DNA of 64,000 nt from Flectonema sp. DT1601 (taxonomy: Eukaryota > Euglenozoa > Diplonemea > Diplonemida > Diplonemidae), in the NCBI GenBank assembly GCA_964019425.1, contig OZ025804.1, forward strand, positions 310,001 to 374,000, in the 5' to 3' direction. Under the pieces are notes generated by a model. That model did not search any database. It worked only from the letters and a program-made list of their open reading frames with translations, and was not told the origin of the DNA. Shown in pieces: positions 10,477 to 22,218 of the stretch. The stretch's first letter is position 1. Each line of letters opens with the position of its first letter. Position numbers and translations under genes: made by a program.

Positions 10477-12138
10477 CTAGAAAGAGGGCATTTCAACTAA
10501 CCCGTGACCGTCGCTGCTTTCTTCCTCTTCGCAGTCGTCTGCGTCCTCGCTTCCCTCAAGGTATTCAGCGTTTTCATCTACCTCCTCGTATTCTGGGAGT
10601 AGGGCTTCTAAAGAATCTTTCTTAGCTTTGTTATTATTTGATTGAAGGTGTTGCACAGCGTCATTTATTGAGAATTGAAATTGCCTCAGAGCACGAGATG
10701 CGTCGACTGGATCACAATCAGTTTCAGCGACAACTCTGTCTCGTAACCTCGGATCGAGTGACTTCGCTAAGTTTTGAATATCAAATCGAAGGCCACGTTG
10801 CTTGCCATCTTCCATCTTACTGATATCTGATTCCGGCATTGGAGTTAAGTCTGTAGTTCTAATCCATTGTCGTTTTCCAGAGATATCTATGAGGTACTTA
10901 GGAATCGGTTGACAAAGGGGAAGGGTCACCACACCGCAAAATTCCGGTCTTCGCTCCGTTTTCTTACGAATCTCAATAATAACCGAAGGAATTACAAGAC
11001 CTGGATTATCAATACATCGAACTCTTCCGAGCTGTCCCGGGAGTAGTTCTGGTTCTGCTGTTAGTAGAAAATCAACAACAGAGGAAGTCATTATATTGTA
11101 GGCAGAGTTCCTATTCATTCGCATCCACTGCATGAGGAATAGCGAAGCAGCTCTCTTTGCGGCAACCTTTAAATCATAAGTACTAATGTACATATCAGAA
11201 CTATTGTGAACCGTTCGCACTGCGAGCATCTTCGATTGATCTCTTGAGAGAGAAACAGCGAGACATCCGCTAGAATATGGTTCCGGTGATCCAATGGCGA
11301 CACGACGTTTCCAGTTGCAGTGTTTTGGTCTGTATCCCCATAGAATGCAGGTACCAGAGGAATATCCGATGGCTATTTCGCTTTCTCTCATATCAAAACA
11401 AGTAGGGTAGCCTTCAGAATCATTGTGTTGGAATTCACCTTCCATGTAACCAGCTTCAAGATTTAACACACTGACCTTAGCCATTGAAATTACTCCAAAC
11501 TTCTCATCGTGACTGACGGCAAAGAAAGGAACTGCCGCGGTGTCAGTCGTTGTATCGACGAATGTCATAAGTCCAGACAAGGCTTCAGGTCCGATGTCTA
11601 AGTCCCAGGTCACTACAGTAGCTCTACGAGTGTTTGCGTAAATCCGATTATTATGGGTAGCTACGGCAACAACGTGATTTGATGCATCTTGTTTAGAATG
11701 ATCACCGAATAACAATTGTTCTTCACAATCATCTTCTCCTGTTCTATTGATATTCCACAATGTAACACCACCGTCGTTATCACAAATTATAACTCTTTCA
11801 TCATCGATCATTGCTACCGCAGTAATAGTATGACTCGTACTACGACTGTTTTCAGTAGTATGACGTGCTCTAACCTTATGACTGTCAACATCAATTACAG
11901 TTACTTGTGGTTTCGCGACTACTAGTGTTCCACCATCGTCATTCATCCACAGCGGTCCTTTAGTAATACTTTTATCACCTTCTATGGATCCGTCAAGAGT
12001 CATCTTGGTTGCCATCTCGAACACATTTCCCTTTCCGCAGGAGTCAAAGCTGAGTAATCGGACACCTCCTTTCGCAAATAACGCAGCCTTTACGGGATTC
12101 ATGTGTGCCGGACCAACGTCTCGGCTGATTAGCGACAT
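10477..12138 (-). CDS. WD40-repeat protein with C-terminal UBA-like domain
   Basis: 553 residues from the ATG at 12138 (MSLISRDVG), chosen because a TTTACAG acceptor at about 12187 removes the longer upstream reading. Residues about 10-370 contain WD40-like repeats (VTLWNINR, VVTWDLDIG, GTCILWGYRP), consistent with a beta-propeller. Residues about 465-510 resemble a UBA or CUE helical bundle (DCDPVDASRALRQFQFSIND, AVQHLQS), followed by an acidic tail (EEYEEVDENAEY, ADDCEEEESSDGHG). That combination suggests a ubiquitin-linked scaffold, but the exact orthologue is not recognised. Confidence 0.75.
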   Translation of the reverse strand: MSLISRDVGPAHMNPVKAALFAKGGVRLLSFDSCGKGNVFEMATKMTLDGSIEGDKSITKGPLWMNDDGGTLVVAKPQVTVIDVDSHKVRARHTTENSRSTSHTITAVAMIDDERVIICDNDGGVTLWNINRTGEDDCEEQLLFGDHSKQDASNHVVAVATHNNRIYANTRRATVVTWDLDIGPEALSGLMTFVDTTTDTAAVPFFAVSHDEKFGVISMAKVSVLNLEAGYMEGEFQHNDSEGYPTCFDMRESEIAIGYSSGTCILWGYRPKHCNWKRRVAIGSPEPYSSGCLAVSLSRDQSKMLAVRTVHNSSDMYISTYDLKVAAKRAASLFLMQWMRMNRNSAYNIMTSSVVDFLLTAEPELLPGQLGRVRCIDNPGLVIPSVIIEIRKKTERRPEFCGVVTLPLCQPIPKYLIDISGKRQWIRTTDLTPMPESDISKMEDGKQRGLRFDIQNLAKSLDPRLRDRVVAETDCDPVDASRALRQFQFSINDAVQHLQSNNNKAKKDSLEALLPEYEEVDENAEYLEGSEDADDCEEEESSDGHGLVEMPSF

Positions 12139-12973
12139 TTTGTGTTCTGTTTTTGATTTACCGACTAATCGGAAACAGAGTTCATCCTGTAAACAATACT
12201 TTATAAACAACAACGAAATAAAAAACAAACAAACAACAAAACAATAAAATAAATATCGCTGAATGACGTATCAAAGTATCATTCAGCCTGGTCAGCTAAC
12301 CCGTAGGCAAAAAACGACTGCGCAGGTGGAAAGGGGGAGGGTGTGTGTGTGTGTGTTGTGTGGAAGGCGGATGGTAGAACATAAAGTAACTAAATAACAC
12401 GCCCAACAATCTGCGGGTGGGGAGGTTTAAAAACCTTTTTTTTTTTTTTTTTTTTTTTCTCTAAAGTTTGTTTTCTACGTGCGTTCTTACTCTACGCTGG
12501 TAATAGATTTCTCTATTTCCCCGCAGTGAATTCACAACATTATTTCAGTTTTTTTTTTTTTTTTTCTCTTCCACATTGGCATATTGAACAAGAAGACAAC
12601 CTGATAAAGGTTCTTCCGGGTTTACGATTCCAACAGTTTCTAACATATGACGAAGTACGAAGGACACCAACAACAACAAAAAAGAATTGTCTATACACAT
12701 GAAGACAGAAAACAACATCCGCTATTATTACCTGGTATAACAGTGAGCTATTAATTATTTTTTTTTTGTTTCTCTTCTTTTCTTAAACTAGATTGTTCGA
12801 ACAGGAGTTTTTTTAAATTTGGGGGAAAATTCTTTTAGCACAATAAGGGGAAGTGAACTACTTTTTTTTTTTTTTTTTTCTGCATCGGCCTGTCGCTGCA
12901 AGGTCACTGGAGTAGCCTTTCACAGATTACGATATACTTCTTCTTCTTCTTTTCCCCTTCCGCGTCAAGGCAG

Positions 12974-13008
<35 letters not shown>

Positions 13009-13722
13009 GAGAAAAAAATAATAATGAAAGCGCATATCTCTGCAGTTTAAAAACTAGATTGAGGAATCATGCACAAGTCAGTGTGTTTATCATCAACACG
13101 GGGTAAACTTTTTTTTTTTTTTTTTTTTTTTTTTGAATTAAAAAAAACCCTTTGCTCGCACAGTGTAGTATAGGGGACAGGGATAGGGAGGACGAACGTA
13201 AGATGTCACCTAAACAATTTATGACCGGAGAGTGAACGGGGATGCTGAGATCAGTGCACGATTTGGGAAGGCAGACGAGTAGCAATTGATATCAACAAGA
13301 ACAAGAATTTCTCTCTTGTTGTATTTATGTTTTGTTCCGGAAGAGTCGCACATTTCGGAGTGACAGTGTCGTACCTCTCACAAATATAACACTGGTCACC
13401 TCACTTACAACTTTCTATTGAGAAGCAGTAAGAAGGCCACAAACAAACCAAACAGAACTAAGATGCTTCAGCATATCGGACAACAATTTTCTTTTGGTGT
13501 GCAAAGTCTAGTTGCGGTAAAAGATCTCCACCGGGCGGGCTATAATGTTTGACGCGTAATGTTCCAGCAAAAACAACATTTCCCTCAGATAACAAACACG
13601 TAGCCTAAACACTGTTGTGAATGTGCTGACAAAACAGTTGTCAAAAATTGTACCCGCCACCCCCACGAGTCTTTGCATCTTTGCAAAAAAGCTATCTTCA
13701 ATTTTTTTTTGCTTCTTTTACT
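12139..13722. other. intergenic spacer rich in homopolymers
   Basis: 1.6 kb between the WD40 gene and MAF1. It holds a short GT repeat (about 12340), long T runs (about 12438, 12550, 12860, 13109) and an A run (about 12973-13004). No gene or RNA recognised. Confidence 0.65.
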
Positions 13723-14734
13723 TTAAAATATTATACCACACTGTCCCCCCCTGTCAGGGGACATCGAAGGCATGTCTAGACCTGGAAGGCTACTTAAAGA
13801 CGCTTCTCTACATGGAATAGTTGTTGTTTGAATACAAGGGGAAGCATCCATAGCGTACGGAGACATATCTAAGTCATTATCATCATCTATCACTTCAGGA
13901 ACACCGTACATGAGAAACATCACAATTTTGTTAACATCAGGTGACTTGTTTAATATAAATACGAACTGGCACCAACTCGCATCTTCCATCGGACTCTCCT
14001 GCGCTGGAGGATTAAACGTGAAGTAATCACACGCACCAAGGTTCATAACGCGATCAATTTCAGTCCACATTGATGTCCCAAAGTTTGGATAACCTCTCGC
14101 TGACAATACATGATGCATTAAACTAATTCTCGAGTCGACAGTTTTCCGAACGTTTGCAGGAGGTTCTCTGCAAAAGTAAGAAGGAGAGATGTCACTGTTA
14201 TTGTATTTGCAATTTTATTCGTAATTTCTTTTTCTTTTTATTCAATATAAAACCCAACAACCAAGAATACAACATACGTAAAGTCATGATCAGCAAACGA
14301 CACATTCAAAGCCGTAATAAGATGAACCAGAATGTCAGTATCGGAAGAGCTATTTCCCTTGAGAGGAGTACCCTGTGAAAGTTATGTTATATACGATAGA
14401 CGTTGAACCGCGCAAATAACAAACCACATACGCTGTTTGCAATCTCTAACTGTGCTGGCTGTTCTGCAAGAGGTGTCAAAGTAAAGCTTCCCAAATCGTT
14501 TTCATCATCACAGAAACCCATAGGGAACGGTTGTATACTTGGACTTTCTAATGGTACAGCCATCTGGGGACTGCTGGCTGTTCTTCCCTGAAGTTTTTTT
14601 GCTAATTTTTTATCTTGTGTTACCATTTTACAAGAATACGCCTCAACTCTTCCATAGATAGTAGAACCCTCACCTTGGATTCCATTTAGTAGAGCATTTA
14701 TGGATGAGAAGCTGTCGATGTCGAGGAGTTTCAT
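13723..14734 (-). CDS. MAF1: MAF1, repressor of RNA polymerase III
   Basis: Three exons, 14432-14734, 14278-14372 and 13723-14167, give 280 residues, near the family's usual length. MAF1 is a nuclear/cytoplasmic phosphoprotein that shuts down RNA polymerase III under stress. The N-terminus (MKLLDIDSFSSINALL, GRVEAYSCKM) matches the family A box. Exon 2 (DILVHLITALNVSFADHDFT) and early exon 3 (TEPPANVRKTVDSRISLM) match the conserved FSFADYDF region. MWTEIDRVMNLGACDYFTFN matches the C box, where human MAF1 has a comparable WNAVDEEI and YSYNPD. Both introns begin GTATGT and keep frame. The last 50 residues are acidic then serine-rich and poorly conserved. Confidence 0.93.
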
Positions 14735-15312
14735 TTTTTTTTTTTTTTGTGTATTTTTTTCAACCTTGTGATGTTATGTATAGTGCTCACAAGATACAAG
14801 AGAGACCATCATACGTACTTACCGTGAATCTACTATTCATAATCTACGTGTGTTTGAGAACTAATTGTGTTTTTTTTCTTTTCTTTCTTCTTCTCTATTC
14901 TAAATACTTAGTTTTTCATTTTTCATTTTCATTTTTTTTTTTTTTTTGTGTGTTTCGCAGCACAACTCAAAACCGACTCGGAAGCTAACTTCTGCGAGTT
15001 TAAAATTAATAACCATCACTAGCAGACATCATAGATTGCTGAATACACACAAAAAAAAAAAATACAATTCTCCTTTCAAAGGAAGTCTAACGATGGTTTA
15101 ATATGGTTAACACGTATGCGTGTTCACAATAAAGAAATAGAAGGAAAAGAAAACTATTCAGGTTAGCCTTATATTTCATTGAAACGCAGACAGAATCCTG
15201 TCGTTCTGACCATATGAAATATCGGCTTTCAATCTGAATACGACTAAGTCGGTATAAGGAAAAAAAAAAAAAAAACCTCAGTCGGAATCGAACTTGGGAA
15301 GATTCAAAAAAA
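14735..15312. other. intergenic spacer
   Basis: No gene seen. T and A runs. At about 15272-15290 the minus strand reads AAGTTCGATTCC followed by a long T run, which resembles a tRNA T-loop plus polymerase III terminator, but no tRNA fold could be drawn. Confidence 0.6.
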
Positions 15313-18165
15313 TTAGAATGCGAAATTGTTGCTGTACTCACTTTCTGTGCTTCCCTGGTAGGAGTCGAAGTCGACGGGTTCTTCAGAGGTGAGGTCTTTT
15401 TCGTGTCGGTTGTATTCCTCTTCTTCTTCACGGGCTCGCTGGGCAACTACTCGAAAAACTTCAAATCGACCTTCTTTCATTGACTTCAACATCAAACACC
15501 ACTGAGAGTCCCATTCGCACTCAATGCAGGATCGCGACATAACTTCGAATTCGACAGACTCTGCTCCAGCGGAAATCTCGACTAACGATCGATTCATAAC
15601 TTCAGAACAACTTAAAGACCAGCTGATGAACTCCTCAGTCTCTTCATTTAGTAGACTTCTTCTTATTTCATATTCTCCTGAAATGATTTCTTCAACAAAC
15701 TCAGAAATGTCTATCTCAACTTCTTTATCTTCACTACTTTCAGAATGGTGAGGAGACTTTGTTGATTCTGGGGGTGATATTTCGTCTGGTTTCATTTTCT
15801 CGTCTACATCAGCACTTAGTCTCCGAAGTTGATTTTGTGGTATGGTAGTTTCCAAAGCATCAGCTGCTGGCTTCTCATCAGATTGTGGTGTTGAGTTTTC
15901 TTGATCACTATTGTTGGTGATTGAGTCTTTATTTAGATCACTCCACGCCGGTTGTGAAATGACACTCTTTACTACTTCTTCTGGAACCACATTCACTGCT
16001 GGTGCGGTAGCTGGTCGTTGCTGGGTCAGATCAGCAGCCAGATAGCTTTCAGTACTGGCAGTACTACTTGTTGTAGAAGTTGTTGTTTGTGTAATGATTG
16101 TGTTATCAGGTTGTGATTGTTTATTTTTACTAACAGTAGTTTGTTGTTGTTTTACAACAGGTTCTTCTAAGGTAATACTCACAGGTTTTAATTGGGGCTG
16201 CGTATGATGAGTTCCACTCGAAGGTATTTCCTGTACAGGATATTCAACGTTGTGATTGAGTTGTTGTTGTTGATGATGATGAGGCTGTTGATGAGTAAGA
16301 AGGCTGTCGGATTCTTTAGCAGCAACAGTTGTGTTGTTAGAAATAATTTGATCTCTTCCAGTGTTGGAATCGACAGCTGCTATCGTTGGGTCGTTTCCAT
16401 TGTCAATGTCACGAAGTTGTCGTTGCATTTCAAGCTGCCTGTCGAGGAGTCTCCGACGGATGGAGTCCGCTGACTCCGAATTCTGACTGCTGGCAGACGG
16501 GAAGCTCAACCTGACACGTCGCTCGTTCTCCTCAGCTTCTTTCAGTTTCTGTTGTAATTCGCGTTGTTTCTCCAAAAGAAGAGAACGTTCAGAATGATTG
16601 AATTGATCTGACCACTCATCAGTTTCTTCAGCCTGAATAGTTTGTCGTTCTTGAGTTTGGGGACGAGGAGGTTTATTTATTTGTTGCTTCCTATTGTGAA
16701 ATAACATTCCCTCATCTGACACAGACGACAATGATGAAAATGATCCAATCTCATCTCTATTCCACTTCCTCCTCCTCCTTTGTTTGTCACTAGGCATGTA
16801 AGAATATATTGACTTTGGCTGCTTCGTTGCTCTCGCTCTTTCTGATTCTAATTCTAATTTTCCTTTTATCATAGTCTCGCAGAATTCCCGTTGTTGAGAC
16901 TGCAGTAAATTTATTTCAGTCGATAGCCGGGTTCGAACTTGCTGTTCCACCAGTTGTTTTGCTTCTTCCAAGTCGAGGAGGTGTTTTCTCTTTAAAACGT
17001 CTAATTGAGTTGAGAGATCAGATTTTAATTCCATTTCCCTGGTGTCGTATTCTCTTCGGATTTCTTCTGTTCTGTTTAATAGGTTTTGCTGTGCTTCGGA
17101 TGTCAAGAAATCCGTCTGAGATGTGATCTGCTGTCTTTGAGCAGCCCAGGTATTCCTGTCTTGCTGATGCTGGTCTTGTTGGTCACAGAGTTCTCTATTA
17201 AGTTTCAACAGTTCATTTTGAGATGATCTCAAACGTGACTGAACTTCAGTCTTCTCCATCTGTATTGTTTTCACTTCAGCTGTAAGCAGCCTGACTTGTG
17301 ACTCAACCTTCTCGATTGATATTTGTTTTTGCAACACGTCTTGCTGCAATGTTACATAAGTCCCATCTTTGATCCTAATCTGAGAACTGAATTCCTCCCT
17401 TTCCCTTTGAAGGTGGATGGCACTTAAATCAACTTCATGAGATCTCGATTGTAGAGTCGTTCTCTCGAGTTCTATTTCTCTGGTGAGGCGGGTTTCTTTA
17501 GCTGCGTATTCTGACTGCATTGATTGAATTTTTTGTTCATACTTCTTGGCCTCGTCTAGTTTAATTTGAGAAGTCTCATGACTTCGAAATCTGTTTATCT
17601 CCTGCTTCAACGCCTCTTCGGATATCTTTTTCAATTCTAACTCAACCTGCGACATTCTTGCAGACGTTGAAGGTTCTCTTTGCTGAAGTCTATGAGCTCT
17701 GTAGGCCTCATCTATCTCACGTAGTTTGTAGTCTAGAGAACTCGAATCTGAGAGATCCCCTGCTTGAGTTGATTGATTCTCTACATTTTGTTTTTTAATC
17801 GAATGTAGAGCCGTTAATATCGGTTTTATACTACTGTGGGTGTCATCTATGTTAGTTAGTATCCGCTGTGCCTCTTCGAGCGGTAGCTTTGGTGCTGCTG
17901 CCAAGTTCGATTCCGCGACAAACACCGATTCCGCGAAATGGTATCCAGCGCCTTTCATATATTCTAATACTAGTACGTCCATTGCCATTGCTCCGATGCA
18001 TTTTTCACTGCCTCCGCTGTTATCTTTTCCACCCATGTCTTGGTAGAGCATGTTACGCATCCACGCTTTTAGAATACCGAATTTTCCCTTTTGTTGTAAT
18101 CTAAGAAAGAGTTTCTCGCGAACCTCATCGAGAGACATCTCCGGGAGTGGGGAGGATGCCGCCAT
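15313..18165 (-). CDS. OFD1: OFD1-like centriole/basal-body coiled-coil protein
   Basis: A single 950-residue open frame. The ATG at 18165 directly follows a TATTCAG acceptor. Residues about 10-45 (LDEVREKLFLRLQQKGKFG, LKAWMRNMLYQD) and about 60-90 (MDVLVLEYMKGAGYHFAESV, FVAESNLA) match the OFD1 N-terminal region with its LisH motif; LPLEEAQRIL corresponds to the conserved segment after it. Residues about 155-470 form a long coiled coil. The remainder is low-complexity, glutamine- and serine-rich, with another coiled-coil stretch near 540-600. OFD1 acts at distal centrioles, distal appendages and centriolar satellites in building cilia, so the organism should make flagella. It lacks introns here. 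Confidence 0.85.
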   Translation of the reverse strand: MAASSPLPEMSLDEVREKLFLRLQQKGKFGILKAWMRNMLYQDMGGKDNSGGSEKCIGAMAMDVLVLEYMKGAGYHFAESVFVAESNLAAAPKLPLEEAQRILTNIDDTHSSIKPILTALHSIKKQNVENQSTQAGDLSDSSSLDYKLREIDEAYRAHRLQQREPSTSARMSQVELELKKISEEALKQEINRFRSHETSQIKLDEAKKYEQKIQSMQSEYAAKETRLTREIELERTTLQSRSHEVDLSAIHLQREREEFSSQIRIKDGTYVTLQQDVLQKQISIEKVESQVRLLTAEVKTIQMEKTEVQSRLRSSQNELLKLNRELCDQQDQHQQDRNTWAAQRQQITSQTDFLTSEAQQNLLNRTEEIRREYDTREMELKSDLSTQLDVLKRKHLLDLEEAKQLVEQQVRTRLSTEINLLQSQQREFCETMIKGKLELESERARATKQPKSIYSYMPSDKQRRRRKWNRDEIGSFSSLSSVSDEGMLFHNRKQQINKPPRPQTQERQTIQAEETDEWSDQFNHSERSLLLEKQRELQQKLKEAEENERRVRLSFPSASSQNSESADSIRRRLLDRQLEMQRQLRDIDNGNDPTIAAVDSNTGRDQIISNNTTVAAKESDSLLTHQQPHHHQQQQLNHNVEYPVQEIPSSGTHHTQPQLKPVSITLEEPVVKQQQTTVSKNKQSQPDNTIITQTTTSTTSSTASTESYLAADLTQQRPATAPAVNVVPEEVVKSVISQPAWSDLNKDSITNNSDQENSTPQSDEKPAADALETTIPQNQLRRLSADVDEKMKPDEISPPESTKSPHHSESSEDKEVEIDISEFVEEIISGEYEIRRSLLNEETEEFISWSLSCSEVMNRSLVEISAGAESVEFEVMSRSCIECEWDSQWCLMLKSMKEGRFEVFRVVAQRAREEEEEYNRHEKDLTSEEPVDFDSYQGSTESEYSNNFAF

Positions 18166-18563
18166 CTGAATACGAGAATGTACCTAACGAGAATATGAAT
18201 TACAGGTTTACGTTACGTTTTAATGTTAAGAAGCAAAAGACAAGTGAATGCTTAGCTTTAATTCTCGTCCATTGTTTTTTTTTGTTTTTTTGCTGTGCAC
18301 GTTGTTAAATTTAATAGTTTGGGTACAGATGCCGAAATCTTATTTCGTTACCAACTTGCTCGTTAAGAGCAAAAGTTATTTTGAAGGAAAAGAAGAAAAA
18401 AAAAAAAAGAAAAACACTCATACGCTTATGCTTATCACTGTTTTTGTTTTCCCCACGGCAGCATGCATAACTTTTCACAAGTTGCACCTGAGTCGCAGTT
18501 TTTTGTGCGCAAATTAATAGACCAACACGGCCATTGAACCACAAGACACATTTGTTAAGGAAA

Positions 18564-18594
<31 letters not shown>

Positions 18595-18807
18595 GGAAAA
18601 CATCACCCAGGCTGGCAACATCATGCCTGTTTCGTGTAAAATATATTATACACCGCACTGCACTCGGATGCAACAAGCCAAAAAGAAACTTTAAAGCTTA
18701 ACACAGATGCATGAAGAAAGGATAAACAATGCTAAAAAAAACATATGATTTTCTTTTTTGCACACGTATTCAACCCCAAAGCAAAGAATTAACTAGCTTC
18801 CAGGCAG

Positions 18808-18838
<31 letters not shown>

Positions 18839-19086
18839 CATGGGTTGCTTTGGCTGAAACAGTCTAAAGAGAAAAAAAAAAAAAGGAATGGAACAAAAAC
18901 ACACAAAGGCTATTTCGAAGCAACAATTCAGTAGGAGCGAACCATCACAACGATAAACAGAAATAATACGAAACAACATGAAAAAAACTAAAAAAATCAC
19001 AACAATAATAATTAAAAAACATTGAGTGAGGTAGCTACTCGGCTGAGATGTCAATGTCGTGGCCAGAGTTTGAGGTATCTAGTTTA
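18166..19086. other. intergenic spacer with opposed A and T runs
   Basis: 0.9 kb, mostly A/T homopolymers (A run at about 18560-18594, T run at about 18808-18834) with no supported gene on either strand. Confidence 0.65.
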
Positions 19087-21791
19087 TTAATTCGTACGAG
19101 TAATTACAAAACGAGCGCTACCATCATCGTCGTACCACTGTGGGAATGCAGTTCCCCACAAATTGTTATGAAGATTAGCATGCATGCCACCCTTTACCGG
19201 GTTTGTTTGGTTGCAGTTTGCTGTGCCTCCCCAGCCACGTTCACGACAGAAGTGGAGTAGGTGGTTGACGTCACCAACACCTACCAGTCCAGTGTCTATG
19301 AAATTGACGGTCGTGGTACCATTTTGATCTTTCAGAGAAACACCTTGATTTACAAAGTGTTTAAATAAAGTACCTCCACGAACAACATCAAGAGGATCAA
19401 TCGGTTGTCCCATCACATCCATCATCCACTTCGCATTACTTTGCGACCTGACATTCCAAGAAACCCAAAAAGACTCCGCTAGTCTTGTTGCAGTCTTTCC
19501 AAACCAAGAGTAACTGAACGCCACTGTATCCGTAACGTCAATTTTTAGATAGATCTCCGCAGCTGCTCCGTAGTATTTAACGGCCTCATGAGGAAGTGCT
19601 AACTGCACAAGAATAGAACAGTGAGCTCCCTCCCCACCACTATACTTAGCATCCTTAACAGTAGTGAACCAGGATGTTGCGTCAGGGTCTGCAGAAGACA
19701 TGCCGGCCTTACCAAAATCACCCCCAGCGTACTCTGATGCGAATGTTTGGAAATCCTCATCTGAGTAGCTGACGTAGGTAACCTTTCCAAGTCCATCAGA
19801 ACCTCCCTTACTGAGATTAATTGAATTCTTAATATCGACAAGTGATGACACAGAGCCGTCAGTTTTGTTTAATTGGATTCTGAATCGTCCGCATTGGAGG
19901 GGAGTGAAGTCGTATTTCTTTGGAAAGTTTGAAGACTCAGGTCTTGTCGGATACATCAACGGAATCATCTGTTCTTCAAGACGAGAGACAACAGGAATCC
20001 ATTCAGCAGCTTGTTGTTGTGTTGGTATGATTGCATTAGTACGACGAGCATTACTCTTCTCACCATGTGACCATCCGTTTAGAGAAGACCAACTAGGAAG
20101 TGGATGCATCCATTCTCTTTGTTCTGCCCACTCTTGTTCTACAACAAGATACCTAAGATCACCTCTCACAGAGTTAAATCCAACATTATCCCAGTTCGTT
20201 GGTGTTCTAAGTTCTGGTAAGAAGTTTCCAACACTATAACCCCAATTATGTTCACAGGGTCCTTTCATTAATCTTCTCATGTACGAATCGTATAAAGGGT
20301 TTGAACTGGATACGTTAGATCCTTTTAGGACTCTCCTCGCAGCTCTAAAAGTTGAAACTTTAATTGGGTCTGCAGGTGCCCCATACAACCAGCTATCACC
20401 CAACTCGATTGTGTACTGTGGGAGGCTATCTTTTTGCTTTAGAGCCTCAGCTGTGAAGGCGTCCAATGAACTTCTGAGGATTTCTGCATTTGGGTTTTTT
20501 TTCTGTAGAGAAGTCCAAAAAGCGTCAACCTGTTCAGCAGTAGGAGGACCAGAGTTATCCAGAGTGAAAAGGAATACTAATGCGACTCCTGTTTGGCTTC
20601 TCACTATTGAAGATGCAGTTTGTGGAGGGAGTTCGACTTCTTTGCCGTAGTCGGCTTCGATCATTGTGAGGAGCTCAGTTCCAGTTTTGAGATCTTTCCA
20701 CATGAATGTTGGAATAACTTCAGGTAACCCACCCACACCATTATATCCAATATGAAATCCTTTTATTCCTCTCTTTGCGAGTCCAGGAATGGCTGCTCTC
20801 GACATTCCTGTTGTGTCGCTGAGTTTGCCGGCGAGGTTGCCCCAGGATTTGCCGTACTTCGCGTTTAAAACATCTTTCATTCTTAAACTATAATCCCAGA
20901 GGTCAGGATCTAATACTTCGGTTAAGAAATTAACAGCATTGGCTTGCCAGATGACTGTTTCGTTTGCAATCATTTCTTCCATCAGTTTAATCTCATTCGG
21001 TGTTCTTCTTCGATGAGCGCAACCAGCAGCTCCATCAAGGTATTCTTGAATAATCCAAGGGAACTCTGTCCATGAGAATTCTGCTTTTGAACGCATCTGT
21101 TTCAGTTTTGTTGCTGTCTCAGCTGCAGCAGGAAAGTAGGTATCGAAGTAGGTGTCGCACACGTTTCTCGTACTGTTAGTAAATCCTAAATCCAAGTGAG
21201 TCATATACACAACGTGGATCTTTGTGAGCTCGAGTGACTTTACGCATGTTGGCTGACCTGTTTTTTGTTTTGTTTATTTTCATCGTAGCATTCCACTAAA
21301 ATTAAAATTAATAAATTAGGTGTTAGTATTAATAGTCAAAAAAAAAGAACCAACTACAAAAATTCGTAAGACAACAAACAAAATAATAGTTGGTAAATAA
21401 AGTGTTAAATAAACAAACCTTGGTGTCCCCTAACACAAGTATCACCAACACTGCAGCAAGTTTGCGGCATGAAATTTGTTCCTCCGCAGTTTCTGTTTCC
21501 ATCGGTAATATTTTTGATAGGACATGCGTTGTTCCAAATTTCACCATTTTGCCATGTAATCCTGCTACAGTTTTCTGAAATTTTTCCAGTGAATGCGAAT
21601 GGCAAGTACGCAGAGATATCCAAATCGTCTATGGTTCCATTTCCGGTGAATCCACCTTCGAACTTTAACTTATCCCCCGGCATTGAAAACTCAATCGAAG
21701 TTACCGAATAATCATTTGTCCAATATCCAGTAATATTACTGCACGGGGTGCTGCTTAGAGCAGCAGTAACTGCAACAACCGCAGCAATCAT
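19087..21791 (-). CDS. secreted DUF5054-like protein (glycosidase-like)
   Basis: Two exons, 21419-21791 and 19087-21257, give 847 residues. Residues 1-14 form a signal peptide (MIAAVVAVTAALSSTP). Residues about 15-120 are a cysteine-rich domain with N-glycosylation sequons (ITGYWTNDY, SENCSRITWQNG, PQTCCSVGDTC). From HVVYMTHLDLGF on, the protein follows DUF5054 proteins (LDGAAGCAHRRRTPNEI, GLPEVIPTFMWKD, GPCEHNWGYSVG, GSVSSLVDIKNSI). That family is described in bacteria and fungi and its start recalls GH38 alpha-mannosidases, so an extracellular or lysosomal carbohydrate role is an inference. The intron joins in phase 1 and ends AAAAAACAG. No C-terminal membrane anchor. Confidence 0.8.
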
Positions 21792-22218
21792 GGTTTCCCT
21801 TTTTTTCCCCTTTTTTTGAAATTGAAAAAATAAATACAAATAAACAACATAATAATCATGAAATTCAGTTTTTAACTCTTCTCACATATTTGGATCTGGT
21901 GAGTTAAATTTTTTTAAAAAAAAGTAAAATAAAATAAAAAAACGACTCAGGGAATCGAACTGGCGTCCAAGTAGTACCAAAACATAAACTAAACTGGCAA
22001 AAGTTTTTTAAGACAGCAGATTGTGAGAAACAACAAACGTTATAAAGTGATTGGGATAACAGTGCCAGTAGGTTGGTAAACAACGAGCTTGTAAAGCATT
22101 TTAACCCTCAGTGTAATAGAGTAGATAAATAGTAATAAAACGAGCAAGGAAAGACAATACGAGGAAGTTAGGCTGAGCAGAATATTTTTTTTTTCCCCCT
22201 TCCCCCTAAAGAAGTCTG
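21792..22218. other. intergenic spacer with T-loop-like motif
   Basis: No gene seen. On the minus strand near 21945-21985, CCAGTTCGATTCCC is followed by a T run. It resembles a polymerase III B box, but the flanks do not pair as a tRNA T-stem. Confidence 0.5.
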
